From positions 23,797 through 87,796 of the forward strand of contig JACRPL010000005.1 of the NCBI GenBank assembly GCA_016223245.1: a stretch of DNA of 64,000 bases, given 5' to 3'. The notes beneath the pieces were generated by a model that saw only the letters and a list, made by a program, of their open reading frames with translations, had not been told where the DNA came from and did not search any database. This stretch comes from Candidatus Saganbacteria bacterium (lineage in GTDB: Bacteria > Margulisbacteria > WOR-1 > XYC2-FULL-46-14 > XYC2-FULL-37-10). A program made the translations under genes and the position numbers. Shown piece by piece: positions 15,640 through 24,176 of this stretch. Positions within the stretch are counted from its first letter, which is position 1, and every line of letters starts with the position of its first letter.

Positions 15640-16329
15640 TTATGCAAAGCGGGAAAGCCAAATGCTCGCCTCATACAGTATTATTAGAGGAAAAGCCATG
15701 AGGGATTGAATAAAAATATCGGGAGTCGGAGTAATAATGGCCGCCGCAATAAAAATAAATAGGACCGCGTGACGCCTGTATCTCTTTAATAATTCAGCGT
15801 TAACTATCTTCAATTTTGAAAGAAAGAATAATACGAGAGGAAGCTCGAACGTTGCGCCAAAGCCTAAAAGCAATAAAGATACAAAAGAAATATATTCATT
15901 AATTGTTATCATAGGGGTTGACCAAGATGCGCCAAAGTCGATCAAGAACTTGACCGCGGCAGGGATCGCCAAAAAGAACCCAAAACTCGAGCCAAAAAGA
16001 AATAATATAAAAGACGCCGGCGCAAAAATAAATATGTTCTTTTTCTCTTTATCCGATAGGCCAAGCGCAACATACTTCCAAACATTATAAATAATAACGG
16101 GAAGTGAAAGAAAGAATCCTGCCCACATGCAGACTTTAAAATATGTTATAAATGCCTCTGTCGGGTGTAAAAAGACCAATTTTCCTACGGGGCGCGAAAC
16201 GAAGCTAATAATTTGTGGAACAAATTGCCAAGAAATTGCTGACGTTATACAAAATGAGATCAAGCAGTAGATAAGCCTTCCGCGAAGCTCCACAAAATGT
16301 TCGATTAGAGTAAATTTGGGGTCGTCCAT
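15640..16329 (-). CDS. tatC: Sec-independent translocase subunit TatC
   Basis: 229 residues, six predicted membrane spans; begins LIEHFVELRGRLIYCL (family motif HxxELRxR) and keeps FELPLVLFFLSKLKIV and the ITPTPDIFIQSLMAFPLIILYE end. Receptor of the twin-arginine translocase, needed for the Tat-dependent iron-sulfur protein at 19267-20019. Seven bases downstream of tatA. Confidence 0.95.
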   Translation of the reverse strand: MDDPKFTLIEHFVELRGRLIYCLISFCITSAISWQFVPQIISFVSRPVGKLVFLHPTEAFITYFKVCMWAGFFLSLPVIIYNVWKYVALGLSDKEKKNIFIFAPASFILFLFGSSFGFFLAIPAAVKFLIDFGASWSTPMITINEYISFVSLLLLGFGATFELPLVLFFLSKLKIVNAELLKRYRRHAVLFIFIAAAIITPTPDIFIQSLMAFPLIILYEASIWLSRFA

Positions 16330-16335
16330 TCAAAT

Positions 16336-16491
16336 TTATGATTTCTTTTCTTCGTCGCCTTTGGTGGCTTTTTTGAATTCTTGAATAGCTTTTCCAAGGC
16401 TTCTTCCGGCTTCAGGAAGTTTTTCCGTACCGAACAGAAGAATAAAAATTATTACGATAAGTATCAATTCCGGCATTCCTAGTCCAAACAT
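16336..16491 (-). CDS. tatA: Sec-independent translocase subunit TatA
   Basis: 51 residues: MFGLGMPELILIVIIFILLF transmembrane helix, FGTEKLPEAGRSLG hinge and amphipathic helix, then a short Lys/Glu tail. Shorter than usual TatA but complete in the functional part. GGAGGT lies 6 bases before the ATG. Forms the pore with TatC next door. Confidence 0.95.
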   Translation of the reverse strand: MFGLGMPELILIVIIFILLFGTEKLPEAGRSLGKAIQEFKKATKGDEEKKS

Positions 16492-16506
16492 TGTTCCACC
16501 TCCAAC

Positions 16507-16522
16507 GTGATAATTATATCAC
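16507..16522. promoter_or_regulatory. Operator-like inverted repeat at the tatA promoter
   Basis: GTGATAATTATATCAC: arms GTGATA and TATCAC separated by four bases; the minus strand contains TATAAT inside it. Ends 15 bases before the tatA start codon. Spacing does not fit a standard CRP/FNR site; could be a binding site or simply an extended -10 region. Confidence 0.35.
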
Positions 16523-16524
16523 AA

Positions 16525-16592
16525 CTCACCCCCTCCGACTTCGTCGGTTTCCCCCTCTCTTAATAAGAGAGGGGGATTAAGGGGGTGAGTTA
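16525..16592. repeat. Nested palindromic repeat (G5/C5 family) between the c7 gene and tatA
   Basis: Outer arms AACTCACCCCCT/AGGGGGTGAGTT, inside them a small CCGACTTCGTCGG hairpin and a long CCCCCTCTCTTA/TAAGAGAGGGGG hairpin, i.e. a three-way-junction shape. Related copies at 38986-39044, 44035-44117 and 46063-46129. May also act as a terminator for the upstream cytochrome operon. Confidence 0.7.
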
Positions 16593-16616
16593 ATTATTAG
16601 CTTTTAACTTTGGCTT

Positions 16617-16934
16617 TCAGCTTTCTGCTTTCACATGGCACTTTGCGCAATTTGCGGCTACGGCAAATGCTTTCCCTTTTTCCTTATGGCATATTCCACA
16701 AAATTTGCCCTTACTTATGTCGGCCATTTTAATCTTGTTCGCGCCTGATTTCATCTTTGCAATGATCGCAGGATGGCAGGTTTTACAAGTCATCTTTGCG
16801 ACAGCAAGGTGCTTTGCATGCGAGAATGTTACAGGAGACTGTGTCTTACCCGGAAAACTTACATCTTTTGGCGCAGCTATTGCAACCAATTGCAATGCGA
16901 AAATCGCTAATAGGACCAATGCGGATTTCTTCAA
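16617..16934 (-). CDS. Triheme c7-type periplasmic cytochrome
   Basis: 105 residues: signal peptide ending AIAA, mature part with CKTCH, CGICH and CAKCH and extra histidines (FSHAKHL) for axial ligation. The GKFCGICH..GKAFA layout matches the c(7)-type triheme domain family; such proteins shuttle electrons through the periplasm. Downstream of the maturation genes resB and ccsA. Confidence 0.88.
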   Translation of the reverse strand: MKKSALVLLAIFALQLVAIAAPKDVSFPGKTQSPVTFSHAKHLAVAKMTCKTCHPAIIAKMKSGANKIKMADISKGKFCGICHKEKGKAFAVAANCAKCHVKAES

Positions 16935-16964
16935 TTCAACTCACCTCCTGCTTAATAAATTTTC

Positions 16965-17768
16965 TTAGCTCGCGTAACTGTGGAGCCCCGACAACAAAAG
17001 ATTGACCCCAAGATAAGTAAATATTACCACAACAAATCCGATCAATGCAAACCAAATCGCGACTTTGCCCTTCCATCCCAAAATCAATCTGGCGTGAAGA
17101 TATCCCAAGTAAACAAGCCATGTTATGAGAGACCAGGTTTCTTTGGGATCCCAGCTCCAATACGTTCCCCAAGATTGCTCCGCCCACACGGCACCGGTTA
17201 TAATTACCAATGTCAGGAATGGGAATGCAAAAGCGATCAATTTGTAAGTCAGGTCATCAAGCATCTCTTTTTTAGGAAGCCATTTGAAATTGAAATATTC
17301 TTTTAACAAATAAAGACACGCGGTTGAAAAAGAAATAGCCAAAACTCCATAGGAGACGATCGCAACGCTTACATGCGCCAAAAGCCAATTGCTTTGAAGC
17401 GCGGGCATCAAGGTTTCGATCGATTTATTAAGTGTTGAAGCGTAAAGAGCCGCCAAAAAACCTATCGGCACGGCTATTATCCCTATAATTTTTAGTTTAT
17501 ACATAAATTCGATAACGAGATAGATCAAAATTATCCCCCAAGCAAAACTTGTCATGGATTCGTAAAGATTGGAGAATGGCAGGCGCCCTGATGAGATCGT
17601 CCTCGCAATTATCGAGACTGTGTGAAGGATAAAACCTAGAGATAAAATAAGCGTCGCGAACGATCCGACATTTTCTTTTTTAAAAGAAACATAAATGAAA
17701 TATGAAACCATTGAGATCAAATACGATAAAATCGCATAAGATAAAAAATTCGATTCAACGCTTAACAT
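16965..17768 (-). CDS. ccsA: Cytochrome c maturation protein CcsA (system II)
   Basis: 267 residues, eight predicted membrane spans. Heme-handling WWD motif: WAEQSWGTYWSWDPKETWSL near residue 190, flanked by conserved histidines. With ResB/Ccs1 it exports heme and attaches it to CXXCH sites on the periplasmic side. Overlaps resB by 14 bases. The only heme c ligation system visible, so presumably it serves the ten cytochromes in the window. Confidence 0.93.
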   Translation of the reverse strand: MLSVESNFLSYAILSYLISMVSYFIYVSFKKENVGSFATLILSLGFILHTVSIIARTISSGRLPFSNLYESMTSFAWGIILIYLVIEFMYKLKIIGIIAVPIGFLAALYASTLNKSIETLMPALQSNWLLAHVSVAIVSYGVLAISFSTACLYLLKEYFNFKWLPKKEMLDDLTYKLIAFAFPFLTLVIITGAVWAEQSWGTYWSWDPKETWSLITWLVYLGYLHARLILGWKGKVAIWFALIGFVVVIFTYLGVNLLLSGLHSYAS

Positions 17769-18753
17769 ATATCATAATCCCCACTCCTATTGTCAAAAAT
17801 AGAAATCCTATAAAAACCGCGGGTATCCCCGGATCCATTTTCACCTGAAGCCCGGTAAATTCCGTGGCTCCGATCAATTTAAATGTATACCCTTGAACGG
17901 ATATCGGTTTGTTTTTAACAAGCCAGCCAATTCCCGGAATAAAAGCGGCGGGAGTTGTCGCTTCGTAAGTATCAATAGCCGTCCCGTGAAGCAAATGCAA
18001 GTCAGGCATAATATCTTCGACTTGGAACATTTGATTTGTGGCTTTGTAAGTTGAAATGCTTCCTTTGTATATAGGTATGTTTTCCACAACTCCCCCGGGG
18101 CCCTTAACTTCAACAACACCTTTTAACCCGAAACTGGATTGATAGAATTTGACGCCCTTATATGCCAGAGGGTTATTGACAAAGATCGTTTTGCGCAGCA
18201 CTTCTTTGCTCCCGTCAATAACGGAAAGATCGGAAGTAAAAGAGGTTGGCCTTCCGCTTGCGTCGAACTTGGCATTAAAATCATTAAGCTTAACGGAAAA
18301 ATTCTTATGAGGCTCAAAATAGGAAGACCCCTTTTCAATATTGATGTTATCGGAAAATCCCGCTATTGCTCCGTAGATAGCTCCAAGATATATAATAAGA
18401 ACGCTCACATGCGCAAAAAAAGAACCCCATTTGTAAATGCTCAATTGCCCGCGCAACGCGCTCGTTAGCCTCTTTAAGCTGCAGACAAAGATCGAACATC
18501 CAAGCAATATCAAGACTAGGTTGAAAACAAAAGAATAATAAAAATTTGTTAATCCCAAAAATACAAAGAGCCCGGCAAAGGCTTCGCCATAGAGTTTTAG
18601 ATACAATTCGTAGGCTTCTCGTTGAGGGATGACGGTCCCGATAATCGAGATTAACACCAAAATAATTATCAGTATGACTGCAAAAACGTTTGAAGCGAAG
18701 AGATCCCATGCCTGCCGGCAGGCAGGCCAAATTCTTGACAAAAAATCTTTCAC
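17755..18753 (-). CDS. resB: Cytochrome c maturation protein ResB/Ccs1 (system II)
   Basis: 332 residues; GTG start behind GGAGG. Membrane spans around residues 19-40, 60-85 and 110-130, a large periplasmic domain (HKNFSVKLNDFNA, GVKFYQSSFG) and a last span near the C-terminus. Shorter than many ResB (about 450) but the same topology. The N-terminal WPACRQAW is encoded by the 22-base palindrome core of the repeat family at 22822 and elsewhere, inserted in frame before the first span. Confidence 0.9.
   Translation of the reverse strand: MKDFLSRIWPACRQAWDLFASNVFAVILIIILVLISIIGTVIPQREAYELYLKLYGEAFAGLFVFLGLTNFYYSFVFNLVLILLGCSIFVCSLKRLTSALRGQLSIYKWGSFFAHVSVLIIYLGAIYGAIAGFSDNINIEKGSSYFEPHKNFSVKLNDFNAKFDASGRPTSFTSDLSVIDGSKEVLRKTIFVNNPLAYKGVKFYQSSFGLKGVVEVKGPGGVVENIPIYKGSISTYKATNQMFQVEDIMPDLHLLHGTAIDTYEATTPAAFIPGIGWLVKNKPISVQGYTFKLIGATEFTGLQVKMDPGIPAVFIGFLFLTIGVGIMIYVKR
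18706..18726. repeat. Stand-alone palindromic core inserted in resB
   Basis: Contains TGCCTGCCGGCAGGCA, identical to the nested core of the long bulged-hairpin copies f, g and (one change) h and i, but without their outer arms. Translated in frame as PACRQA. Confidence 0.85.
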
Positions 18754-18802
18754 TAGCTATAATCCTCCAGTCTGCTTAAAATTTTATCACAAAGGGATAT
18801 TG
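18754..18802. promoter_or_regulatory. Divergent promoter region resB / cytochrome module
   Basis: Only 49 bases separate two divergent operons, including both ribosome-binding sites (GGAGG for resB, AAAGGGA for the plus gene). Promoters must overlap each other or the coding starts. I cannot pick out convincing -35/-10 boxes. Confidence 0.35.
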
Positions 18803-19267
18803 ATGTCTAATTTCAAAAATTACGAGCACATTTTAAGGTTAGTCATCGCATTAGTTGTTTTAGTTGTCGTTTTCTTGGTCGTCAGGTCACAATTCATCCC
18901 GAAAGATTTTTGGAAATACGGACATTATAGAGGCGGCTCGGTAAAAGAGAACATGGACCGTCCGCGAAATTATGCCGGAAGCACAACCTGCAAAGATTGC
19001 CACGAAGACAAGGTCAATCTTTGGTCAAAAAATGCCCATAAAACTGTTATGTGCGAAAATTGCCATGGAGCGCTTCTCAAACATACAGAGGACCCAACTT
19101 CTCTAAAGCCTTCGATCCCCAAAAAAAGATCGCACTGCCTCCTTTGCCATTCGAGAAACATCTCAAAGCCAAAGTCCTTCCCGCAAATAGACAATAATGC
19201 GCATAATCCGGGCCAGAAATGCTTCGAGTGCCATAACCCGCACGATCCAATGGAAGGATTAAAATAA
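18803..19267 (+). CDS. Membrane-anchored tetraheme cytochrome c
   Basis: 154 residues: one N-terminal membrane helix (LRLVIALVVLVVVFLVV) and then CKDCH, CENCH, CLLCH and CFECH. First gene of a block followed by a four-cluster FeS protein and NrfD, the composition of CbcSTU-like menaquinol-oxidising modules and of Qrc/Nrf-type complexes. It likely takes electrons from the FeS subunit on the periplasmic side. The longer frame from 18629 begins inside resB on the other strand; ATG 18803 has AAGGGA at the right spacing. Confidence 0.85.
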   Translation: MSNFKNYEHILRLVIALVVLVVVFLVVRSQFIPKDFWKYGHYRGGSVKENMDRPRNYAGSTTCKDCHEDKVNLWSKNAHKTVMCENCHGALLKHTEDPTSLKPSIPKKRSHCLLCHSRNISKPKSFPQIDNNAHNPGQKCFECHNPHDPMEGLK

Positions 19268-20019
19268 TGAAATTATCAAGACGTGAATTTTTGGAGCTTT
19301 CCGGAAAATCAGTACTAGCGATGCTAGCCTTGAGCCTTCCAAAAAAATTACTAGCGATGCCCGAAGAAATGGCGAAATTCGATTGGGAAGATTATTATTG
19401 GGGATACGGGATCGACATTGAAAAATGCATTGGCTGCGGCAAATGCGTAAAAGCCTGCAAAGTTGAAAACAATGTACCGGATGAGCCCTTCTTCTTTAGG
19501 ACTTGGATCGAGCGCTATGTCGAGAGAAAAGACGATAAGATCGAAGTTGATTCTCCAAACGGAGGCAAGGACGGGTTCCCCGAATTAAAAAACAAAAAAG
19601 ACATTAAAAAATCGTTTTTTGTGCCAAAGATCTGCAACCATTGCGAGCATCCCCCATGCGTCCAGGTTTGTCCTGTCGGCGCTACATATAAGACAAAAGA
19701 CGGGGTCGTGCTTGTTGATCCGGATTATTGTATTGGCTGCAGGTATTGCATCCAAGCCTGCCCTTACGGAGCGCGCTTCCTCCATCCCGAAAAAAGGGTC
19801 GCCGAAAAATGCACGCTTTGCTATCACAGGATAACAAAGGGATTGAGGCCAATGTGCGTCGAGGCCTGCCCTACCGGGACGAGGATCTTTGGGAATCTGA
19901 AAGACAATAACAGCATAATAAACAAATTCTTAAAAACAAAAAAGATAAATGTTCTAAAACAGCATCTGGGGACTAAGCCCAAAGCATATTACGCCGGAAT
20001 GGACAAAGAGGTCAGATAA
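19267..20019 (+). CDS. Periplasmic four-cluster [4Fe-4S] protein (NrfC/DmsB type) with Tat signal
   Basis: 250 residues. Twin-arginine signal LSRREFLELSGKSVLAM, so exported folded by the TatAC encoded nearby. Four ferredoxin-type motifs: CIGCGKCVKAC, CNHCEHPPCVQVCPVG, CIGCRYCIQACPYG and CTLCYHRITKGLRPMCVEACPTG. Conducts electrons between NrfD and the tetraheme cytochrome. No molybdopterin catalytic subunit lies nearby, so this is an electron-transfer module rather than a terminal reductase. Neighbour genes abut or overlap by 1 base. Confidence 0.92.
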   Translation: MKLSRREFLELSGKSVLAMLALSLPKKLLAMPEEMAKFDWEDYYWGYGIDIEKCIGCGKCVKACKVENNVPDEPFFFRTWIERYVERKDDKIEVDSPNGGKDGFPELKNKKDIKKSFFVPKICNHCEHPPCVQVCPVGATYKTKDGVVLVDPDYCIGCRYCIQACPYGARFLHPEKRVAEKCTLCYHRITKGLRPMCVEACPTGTRIFGNLKDNNSIINKFLKTKKINVLKQHLGTKPKAYYAGMDKEVR

Positions 20020-21200
20020 TGAGCGAAATTTCACTAATGCTTTCAAAGATAATGCCCTTCATCCAGGGATTTATCTATCCAAACGACATCGAACTCCATT
20101 GGGGGATCTTGATCGTTCTTTATCCTTATATTACGGGCCTTGTTGCCGGCGCTTTTATTTTAGCCTCTCTCGCGCGCGTATTTAATGTTTCCGAAGTAAA
20201 AGCAACTTATAGGCTTTCACTCCTTACGGCTTTCGCATTTCTATCGACCGCGACACTGCCCCTCCTTGGGCATTTAGGACACCCCGAACGCGCACTCGAA
20301 ATACTATTCACGCCAAAGCTTGAATCGGCAATGGCAATGTTCGGGTTTGTTTATGCCTGGTACCTCATGGCTGTTTTATGCCTTGAGATATGGTTCGATT
20401 ATAGGAAAGATATCGTTCTGCGGTCAGCAAATGAAAAAGGCCTTAAAAAAATATTTTATACTGTATTGACCTTGGGTTCAAAGAATATATCAAGCGAAGC
20501 GCTTGCTTTGGACGAAAAGATCGGAAGGGTCATCACAATAATCGGCATCCCATCGGCTTTCATGCTGCATGGTTATGTCGGCTTTATCTTTGGGTCTGTT
20601 AAGGCCAATCCTTGGTGGAATACCACCTTAATGCCTATAATATTCTTGATGTCCGCCATGGTCTCGGGCATCGCCATGGTCATGCTTGTTTATATGGTTA
20701 CGCAATGGTTAAGGAAAAAAGCCGTCGATATGCCTTGCGTTGATACGATCAGGCTCTATTTGTTCAATATTTTCCTGGTCGACTTTGCTCTTGAAATGCT
20801 TGATCTGATACATAGGATCTACGCGGCGGAAGAATCCTTCGATGTCTTGTCCATATTGATGAAGGGGAACCTCTTTTGGACGCAGTTCGTAGGCCAGATA
20901 CTTGTCGGAACGATAGTTCCATTGGCGCTCCTCGCTCTCACCTTTCTATTTAAAACGAGCCCTTCTATCCGAAAATCATTCTATTTCGTATCGGCCATCC
21001 TCACTTTGGCGGGTATATTCTTCATGAGATGGAACGTCGTGATCGGCGGACAGCTTTTTTCAAAAAGTTTTTTGGGATTTACCACATATAAATTAAATCT
21101 TATAGGCATCGAAGCATATGCTGCCATAGCTATTGCTATCCTCCCATTCGTGATCCTTTCGGCCCTTATATACATATTGCCTCCCTGGGAAAAAGAATAA
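20019..21200 (+). CDS. NrfD-family quinone-interacting membrane protein
   Basis: 393 residues with ten or so hydrophobic helices. Typical of polysulfide reductase NrfD/PsrC: oxidises or reduces menaquinone at the membrane and exchanges electrons with the FeS partner. Motifs include HLGHPERALEI, MLHGYVGFIFGS and a final span (AIAIAILPFVILSALIYILPP). ATG overlaps the previous stop (TAATG). Direction of electron flow is not visible; with multiheme cytochromes downstream quinol oxidation is most likely. Confidence 0.9.
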   Translation: MSEISLMLSKIMPFIQGFIYPNDIELHWGILIVLYPYITGLVAGAFILASLARVFNVSEVKATYRLSLLTAFAFLSTATLPLLGHLGHPERALEILFTPKLESAMAMFGFVYAWYLMAVLCLEIWFDYRKDIVLRSANEKGLKKIFYTVLTLGSKNISSEALALDEKIGRVITIIGIPSAFMLHGYVGFIFGSVKANPWWNTTLMPIIFLMSAMVSGIAMVMLVYMVTQWLRKKAVDMPCVDTIRLYLFNIFLVDFALEMLDLIHRIYAAEESFDVLSILMKGNLFWTQFVGQILVGTIVPLALLALTFLFKTSPSIRKSFYFVSAILTLAGIFFMRWNVVIGGQLFSKSFLGFTTYKLNLIGIEAYAAIAIAILPFVILSALIYILPPWEKE

Positions 21201-22565
21201 ATGAAAGAAAAGCTCGATCGGCTGTTTCGCTCCCGCCTAGGAAAGATAGCCTTGATCCTTTTTGGATTATTTATTTTAGCCATACTTTCATTCGCACATT
21301 ACAGCGAAAGCCCCTCCTTCTGCAACTCATGCCATATAATGAAACCCTATTATCAAGCGTGGAAAACATCCAAGCACAATTTCGTCAAATGCGTCGACTG
21401 CCATTACCCGGCTGACGCCTCCCCAAAACAATTCGCATGGAAAAAATTCCAATCGATGTCCCAGGTCGCGAAATATGTGACGCGCACTTATGGGACCAGG
21501 CCTTACGCAGAGATCGACGATTCGAGCTGCCTTCGCGGAGGTTGCCACGCGAAAAGGCTCCTGGAAGGCAAGGTTACATACAAAGAACATGTGGTTTTCG
21601 ACCATGGCCCCCACCTGCTTAACCTTAGGCAAGGGAAGCAGCTGCGATGTACATCCTGCCATTCACAGATCGTTCAGGGGAGGCATATTGAAGTAACGGA
21701 TTCAACTTGTTTTATCTGCCACTTCAAAAAAGACAAAAATGGAAAACGCCCATCGATCTCGAAATGTTCCACTTGCCACAAAATGCCCGAAAGACTGATC
21801 AAGCATGGAGGGTTCAGTTTCAGCCACAAGGACTTTGCCGGCGGAAAACAGCTTAACTGCGAAAAATGCCATTCTGATTCGATAATCGGAGAAGGGACAA
21901 CATCAAAAGATAAATGCTTAGATTGCCACAACCAGCCCGACAGGATAGCCAAATACAATGACACGACATTTATCCACAAAAATCATGTTGCCGACCATAA
22001 GATCGAGTGCATTAGGTGCCATTCCGAGATAAAACATCAGCTTGGCCGTGTTATTTACCTTCTAGAAAGCCAATGTACGGTTTGCCATACAAAAAAACAC
22101 GGCGGCGTACGGGAGATGTATATGGGAATAGGCGGCAAGGGCGTTTCTGATCAACCAAGCCCGATGTTCACCCACCAAGTGGACTGTGCCGGATGCCATA
22201 TAACGCCGACTATTGCACCCGATGACGTATTATTTAAAGGGCAGACCTACAAGACCACGCAAAAAAGCTGCAGCGGATGCCATGCCGAAGCTTATGAGTC
22301 GGTACTTGACAGCTGGAAAGAACAAATGGACAAATCATTAAATGAGATAGAGTCAAAGCTTGCAAAAGCAAAGGACATTCTTGCCGCTTACGAAGAAAAA
22401 CAAGATAAAAAGTACATAAAAAGCTTGACCCTATATAACGAAGCCAAATACAATTATTACTTCGTCAAAGATGCCAAAGGCGTCCATAATATTGATTATG
22501 CCGAAGCTCTGCTTAAAAAAGCAGGCGAGGATCTGGACTCTATTTTTTCTTATACCCTTCCATAA
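21201..22565 (+). CDS. Twelve-heme NapC/NrfH-type membrane cytochrome c
   Basis: 454 residues: N-terminal membrane helix (IALILFGLFILAILSF), then FCNSCHIMKPYYQAW and CVDCH like the NapC/NrfH quinol-oxidising family, followed by many more sites. Motifs: eleven CXXCH plus one CX4CH (CLRGGCH, third). The C-terminal 100 residues are helical, without Cys. Probably carries electrons from the membrane pool to periplasmic or outer-membrane partners encoded downstream. Its last 26 bases overlap the convergent DUF3467-like gene. Confidence 0.85.
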   Translation: MKEKLDRLFRSRLGKIALILFGLFILAILSFAHYSESPSFCNSCHIMKPYYQAWKTSKHNFVKCVDCHYPADASPKQFAWKKFQSMSQVAKYVTRTYGTRPYAEIDDSSCLRGGCHAKRLLEGKVTYKEHVVFDHGPHLLNLRQGKQLRCTSCHSQIVQGRHIEVTDSTCFICHFKKDKNGKRPSISKCSTCHKMPERLIKHGGFSFSHKDFAGGKQLNCEKCHSDSIIGEGTTSKDKCLDCHNQPDRIAKYNDTTFIHKNHVADHKIECIRCHSEIKHQLGRVIYLLESQCTVCHTKKHGGVREMYMGIGGKGVSDQPSPMFTHQVDCAGCHITPTIAPDDVLFKGQTYKTTQKSCSGCHAEAYESVLDSWKEQMDKSLNEIESKLAKAKDILAAYEEKQDKKYIKSLTLYNEAKYNYYFVKDAKGVHNIDYAEALLKKAGEDLDSIFSYTLP

Positions 22566-22752
22566 CGTTCTTCAAGCCGTTCAATACCGATTCCGCGACC
22601 GATGGATGAAGTGCGACCTGAAATCCCACTGTATTATCTGGAATTACGGTTGTGCCACTTACAGATTTAACCATCTTAAAGTCAAAAATAACCTCGGTAT
22701 TCGAAGATTTTAGCTCGACGAAATTTGAATAGAATATCTTATCTTTTGCCAT
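22540..22752 (-). CDS. DUF3467-like small protein
   Basis: 70 residues, IFYSNFVELKSSNTEVIFDF at the start and VALHPSVAESVLNGLKNVMEGYKK at the end, the layout of DUF3467 proteins (a YxN..V..S..E..LDF start and a helix with a YE/YK end). Function unknown. Transcribed towards the 12-heme gene, overlapping its 3' end by 26 bases. GGAGGCAAATAA precedes the ATG. Confidence 0.65.
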   Translation of the reverse strand: MAKDKIFYSNFVELKSSNTEVIFDFKMVKSVSGTTVIPDNTVGFQVALHPSVAESVLNGLKNVMEGYKKK

Positions 22753-22766
22753 TTATTTGCCTCCTT

Positions 22767-22868
22767 AACCGCGACGCTTGTCCCGATTCCCACATCGGGA
22801 TTTAGCCGCTGGTCGCAAGCAAACCTGCGAGTGAACCCTGCCTGCCGGCAGGCACGGCTCGCGGTTTG
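22767..22868. repeat. Inverted pair of bulged-hairpin repeats (copies j and f)
   Basis: Copy j (minus, 22767-22813): bulged A, inner stem GCGGC/GTCGC with one G-U pair, loop starting TAAA with a nested TCCCGAT/ATCGGGA palindrome. Copy f (plus, 22820-22868): outer stem CAAACC/GGTTTG, bulged T, inner stem GCGAG/CTCGC, loop starting TGAA with the TGCCTGCCGGCAGGCA palindrome. Lies between the DUF3467-like gene and the beta-barrel gene. Confidence 0.85.
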
Positions 22869-22961
22869 TTAAATCGATTTTACCATAGAAAACATTCTAA
22901 AAACAGTGAAATTTTCCCCTGAATTTTAAGATATATATACGGCTCATAAAGGAAGCAATAC

Positions 22962-24176
22962 ATGGCTGATATGGATGCGGGAGCTGTAAGCTCAAAACCA
23001 ATAACATTCTACTTTGAAGCTGGGACTTCTGTCGTAAAAGACGAAGTTTTGACCCCTGATTTTAAAGAAAAGACTTTAAACAGCGGAAAGACTGTTGAAA
23101 GCACGACATCGTTCAGGCTCCGCGGGACCTACGATAAATGGCAACTTAATATTAATGCCGATTATGCAAAGCACGTTTCAGGCGCTGTAAACCCATTTTA
23201 TCCAGAAGGCTTTCGTCCTTATGAACTAAGTTTTGGCGCGCAGGACTTATCTGACGGCCATTTTGATTTTAAAGTTGGAAGATTCCCCGTGCTTGTCGGA
23301 AGAACTTATGGCATTGTCGATGGCGGACAAGCTACTGTCCACTCCCAATCGGGAGATCTATCGTTGACAGGATTTGGCGGATTTAAACCGGAAAAAACGA
23401 CTTTGAAGATCGGCAAAAAATTGGCTTTTGGCGCGATAGCAACGGCAGATATCGGAAACACATTCTTGAACTTGAATTACCATGAAGTATTAGATGGCGA
23501 CCGCGAACCTGAACGAAAGCGGCTTGGCTTCCAAGCAATGAATGAGAGCTTTGATTCACTTGAGATCAGGACTTCCAATGAATATGATCCGTTAAATAAT
23601 ACAGTTGTAAGACTACAGCTTGGGTCGGATTATCAATTAACCAAAGGTCTAAGGCTTGGGACAGAAGGCACAAAAGTTGATCCAACATTTGAACCCGGAT
23701 CATTTTTTAACACTTTCCCGCACTTTCCCTACTACAAAATACTGGCCAGGGCACAATATAGGGCGGATAAACTTAAACTAGCTTTGAATTTCGGGCAGAC
23801 AAGATTCGAATCCGATACCGTAAATACCGTAAGCGGCGACATAACTTTTCATGGTGCAAATATAGGCTCGATAGTTTCTCGCGGAAGCAGCGTTCCATAC
23901 CTGAATTATACCGAAGCCCATGCAGGATATGACTTTAATATCAAAGATCGGTTAACAATAAGCGTGAACGGAAGCGCATATTTTTATGATGACGCGCAAT
24001 TTAATGGTAACCGCGCCTATTATGCGGGCGGATCGGTTAGATGGGAATTCGCTTCTAATTTCGTCCTTAACGCCTCCGGAGCATTCAGGAAGAATGTTGA
24101 CGGCGTTATTGACCCGTTGCTTCAAGCAGGGTTAACTTTTTATTACGCAAATATATTTTCGAAGGAGAAAAAATAA
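22962..24176 (+). CDS. Outer-membrane beta-barrel of a porin-cytochrome cluster (no signal peptide seen)
   Basis: 404 residues with alternating strands throughout (FRLRGTYDKWQLNINADYAK, YTEAHAGYDFNIKDRLTISVNGSAYFY) and a C-terminal aromatic strand region. Followed with overlaps by an 11-heme and an 18-heme cytochrome, the layout of a porin-cytochrome conduit across the outer membrane. The odd point is the N-terminus MADMDAGAVSSKPITFYFEAG: no signal peptide, although AAGGAAG supports this ATG and an in-frame stop lies 13 codons... upstream close to it, so no longer frame exists. Confidence 0.72.
   Translation: MADMDAGAVSSKPITFYFEAGTSVVKDEVLTPDFKEKTLNSGKTVESTTSFRLRGTYDKWQLNINADYAKHVSGAVNPFYPEGFRPYELSFGAQDLSDGHFDFKVGRFPVLVGRTYGIVDGGQATVHSQSGDLSLTGFGGFKPEKTTLKIGKKLAFGAIATADIGNTFLNLNYHEVLDGDREPERKRLGFQAMNESFDSLEIRTSNEYDPLNNTVVRLQLGSDYQLTKGLRLGTEGTKVDPTFEPGSFFNTFPHFPYYKILARAQYRADKLKLALNFGQTRFESDTVNTVSGDITFHGANIGSIVSRGSSVPYLNYTEAHAGYDFNIKDRLTISVNGSAYFYDDAQFNGNRAYYAGGSVRWEFASNFVLNASGAFRKNVDGVIDPLLQAGLTFYYANIFSKEKK

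Noticed and set aside
18803..21200. A polysulfide, DMSO or NrfABCD-type terminal reductase
   Set aside because: FeS protein and NrfD fit these systems, but no molybdopterin or NrfA subunit is adjacent; a tetraheme cytochrome takes that place, so I call it an electron-transfer module.
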